Under the pieces are notes generated by a model. It made no database searches, was not told the origin of the DNA, and was given only the letters and a program-made list of their open reading frames with translations. A DNA stretch of 64,000 bases from Citrobacter farmeri (GTDB lineage: Bacteria > Pseudomonadota > Gammaproteobacteria > Enterobacterales > Enterobacteriaceae): assembly GCF_019048065.1 (NCBI RefSeq), contig NZ_CP077291.1, forward strand, positions 4,278,001 through 4,342,000, given 5' to 3'. The position numbers were made by a program, and so were the translations under genes. Shown here piece after piece: positions 62,212 through 64,000 of the stretch; position 1 is the stretch's first letter; every line of letters begins with the position of its first letter.

Positions 62212-63177
62212 ATGCGCATCGGACAATACCAGCTTAGAAATCGCCTGATCGCAGCGCCCATGGCTGGCATCACTGACAGACCTTTTCGGACGCTGTGTTA
62301 TGAGATGGGAGCCGGATTGACCGTATCCGAGATGATGTCGTCTAACCCGCAAGTTTGGGAAAGCGATAAGTCCCGTTTACGGATGGTGCACGTTGATGAG
62401 CCAGGAATTCGCACGGTGCAAATTGCCGGTAGCGACCCTGTTGAGATGGCCGATGCCGCACGGATTAACGTGGAAAGCGGTGCCCAAATTATTGATATCA
62501 ATATGGGGTGCCCGGCTAAAAAAGTGAATCGTAAGCTCGCAGGCTCAGCCCTTTTGCAGTACCCGGATATAGTGAAGTCGATACTAACCGGGGTGGTTAA
62601 TGCAGTGGATGTTCCTGTTACCCTGAAGATTCGCACCGGCTGGGCTCCGGAACACCGTAACTGCGTAGAGATTGCCCAACTGGCTGAAGACTGTGGCATT
62701 CAGGCTCTGACCATTCATGGACGCACCCGCGCCTGTTTGTTCAATGGAGACGCTGAGTACGACAGTATTCGGGCAGTTAAGCAGAAAGTTTCCATTCCGA
62801 TTATCGCGAATGGTGACATTACTGACCCGCTTAAAGCCAGAGCTGTGCTTGACTATACGGGGGCTGATGCCCTGATGATAGGCCGCGCAGCTCAGGGAAG
62901 ACCCTGGATCTTTCGGGAAATCCAGCATTATCTGGACACTGGGGAGTTGCTATCCCCCCTGCCTCTGGCAGAGGTTAAGCGCTTGCTTTGTGCGCATGTT
63001 CGGGAACTGCATGACTTTTATGGCCAGGCAAAAGGGTACCGAATCGCGCGTAAACACGTCTCCTGGTATCTCCAGGAGCACGCTCCAAATGACCAGTTTC
63101 GGCGCACATTCAACGCCATTGAGGATGCCAGCGAACAGCTGGAGGCGTTGGAGGCATACTTCGAAAATTTTGCGTAA
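62212..63177 (+). CDS. dusB: tRNA-dihydrouridine synthase B
   Basis: FMN-dependent enzyme (321 residues) that reduces uridine in the tRNA D-loop. N-terminal TIM barrel with [10 protein letters not shown] and the catalytic Cys in [16 protein letters not shown] (about residue 100), C-terminal helical tRNA-binding domain. First gene of the fis operon. Confidence 0.98.
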   Translation: MRIGQYQLRNRLIAAPMAGITDRPFRTLCYEMGAGLTVSEMMSSNPQVWESDKSRLRMVHVDEPGIRTVQIAGSDPVEMADAARINVESGAQIIDINMGCPAKKVNRKLAGSALLQYPDIVKSILTGVVNAVDVPVTLKIRTGWAPEHRNCVEIAQLAEDCGIQALTIHGRTRACLFNGDAEYDSIRAVKQKVSIPIIANGDITDPLKARAVLDYTGADALMIGRAAQGRPWIFREIQHYLDTGELLSPLPLAEVKRLLCAHVRELHDFYGQAKGYRIARKHVSWYLQEHAPNDQFRRTFNAIEDASEQLEALEAYFENFA

Positions 63178-63202
63178 ACAGAAATAAAGAGCTGACAGAA
63201 CT

Positions 63203-63499
63203 ATGTTCGAACAACGCGTAAATTCTGACGTACTGACCGTTTCTACCGTTAACTCTCAGGATCAGGTAACCCAAAAACCCCTGCGTGACTCGGTTAAACA
63301 GGCACTGAAGAACTATTTTGCTCAACTGAACGGTCAGGATGTTAATGACCTCTATGAGCTGGTACTGGCTGAAGTAGAACAGCCCCTGTTGGACATGGTG
63401 ATGCAATACACCCGTGGTAACCAGACCCGCGCTGCTCTGATGATGGGCATCAACCGTGGTACGCTGCGTAAAAAATTGAAAAAATACGGCATGAACTAA
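63203..63499 (+). CDS. fis: Nucleoid protein Fis
   Basis: Homodimeric DNA-bending protein (98 residues) that activates rRNA promoters and shapes the nucleoid. The N-terminal beta-hairpin arm and C-terminal helix-turn-helix ([19 protein letters not shown]) appear identical to E. coli. 25 bases downstream of dusB. Confidence 0.99.
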
Positions 63500-63523
63500 T
63501 CTCGATTAGCTAATTGCTTGTTT

Positions 63524-63560
63524 AAAAAGGCGCTACTCGGCATGGGGAAGCGCCTTTTTT
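63524..63560 (+). terminator. Rho-independent terminator of dusB-fis
   Basis: AAAAAGGCGCT at 63524-63534 pairs with AGCGCC at 63549-63554 and the following six T. Confidence 0.93.
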
Positions 63561-63584
63561 ATACGCATCTTTTGTGGAGCAGGT

Positions 63585-64000
63585 ATGAACTCACGATTTG
63601 AACCACAGTACTTTGGTGATGATTCCGCGTCGATCATCCATGGAGATGCACTAACAGAGCTCAAAAAGCTCCCCGCGGAAAGCGTCGATTTAATCTTTGC
63701 CGACCCACCTTACAATATCGGAAAGGATTTTGACGGAATGGTGGAGTCCTGGGACGAAAGCGTCTTCCTGGACTGGCTGTACGCGTGCATAGAAGAGTGC
63801 CATCGGGTACTGAAAAAACAGGGCACGATGTACATCATGAACAGCACCGAAAACATGCCACATATCGATCTCAAATGCAGAACGCTGTTTACCATCAAAA
63901 GCCGGATCGTCTGGTCTTATGACAGTTCGGGCGTGCAGGCGAAGAAATTTTTTGGCTCAATGTATGAACCCATTCTGATGATGGTCAAAGATGCCAGACA
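63585..64000 (+). CDS. yhdJ: DNA adenine methyltransferase YhdJ (5' part)
   Basis: N4/N6 beta-class DNA methyltransferase. The catalytic DPPY motif is at residues 40-43 (FADPPYNIGK), and SMYEPILMMVKDA follows; the right window edge cuts the gene at about residue 138 of roughly 290. The E. coli orthologue methylates ATGCAT. ATG 63585 lies after GGAGCAGG. Confidence 0.94.
   Translation, partial: MNSRFEPQYFGDDSASIIHGDALTELKKLPAESVDLIFADPPYNIGKDFDGMVESWDESVFLDWLYACIEECHRVLKKQGTMYIMNSTENMPHIDLKCRTLFTIKSRIVWSYDSSGVQAKKFFGSMYEPILMMVKDAR

Overview
The window is chromosomal DNA of an enterobacterium very close to Escherichia and Salmonella. Almost every protein is recognisable as a close E. coli orthologue in the order arcB-yhcC-gltBD-nan-ssp-rpsI/rplM-zapE-zapG-degQS-mdh-argR-aae-tldD-yhdP-rng-mre-csrD-acuI-accBC-panF-prmA-dusB-fis-yhdJ. 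Several differences from E. coli K-12 suggest a Citrobacter-like genome: msrPQ between acuI and accB, an alpha-carbonic anhydrase between prmA and dusB, an aldehyde dehydrogenase between yhcO and aaeB, no gltF/yhcADEF block after gltD, and a sugar-catabolism block between accC and yhdT. The genus is an inference. No rRNA, tRNA, CRISPR array, prophage or insertion sequence was seen.

Layout. Positions 1-3166 (minus): arcB, cut by the window edge just before the HPt phospho-acceptor His, and the radical-SAM gene yhcC. Positions 3167-9744: a 686-base control region, then glutamate synthase gltBD. Positions 9954-16600: the nuclease-like gene yhcG, then the sialic-acid genes nanR and nanA-nanT-nanE-nanK-nanQ (minus), with NanR repeats, a CRP-like site and a REP pair. 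Positions 16721-19006: sspAB and rplM-rpsI. Positions 19238-25542: zapE, zapG, the envelope proteases degQ and degS, mdh and argR. Positions 25909-32300: yhcN, yhcO, an added aldehyde dehydrogenase, and the aromatic-acid efflux genes aaeXAB with the regulator aaeR. Positions 32341-44653: tldD, yhdP, rng, maf (yhdE), mreDCB and csrD. Positions 44860-49754: acuI, the periplasmic methionine-sulfoxide repair pair msrPQ, and accBC.

Positions 49837-58333 are the main accessory region. A minus-strand operon encodes a GatY/KbaY-like class II aldolase, a ribose-type ABC importer (binding protein, double ATPase, permease), a PfkB kinase and a DUF4432 epimerase-like protein. A divergent pair encodes a DeoR-family regulator and a second, paralogous PfkB kinase. 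Uptake of a free ketohexose, two successive phosphorylations and aldol cleavage to triose phosphates is the simplest reading, with D-tagatose or a similar ketose as the leading guess. The divergent promoter region holds two inverted-repeat operator candidates, and a strong hairpin separates the binding-protein gene from the ATPase gene.

Positions 58425-64000: yhdT, panF, prmA, a periplasmic alpha-carbonic anhydrase, the growth-regulated dusB-fis operon and the start of the DNA methyltransferase gene yhdJ.
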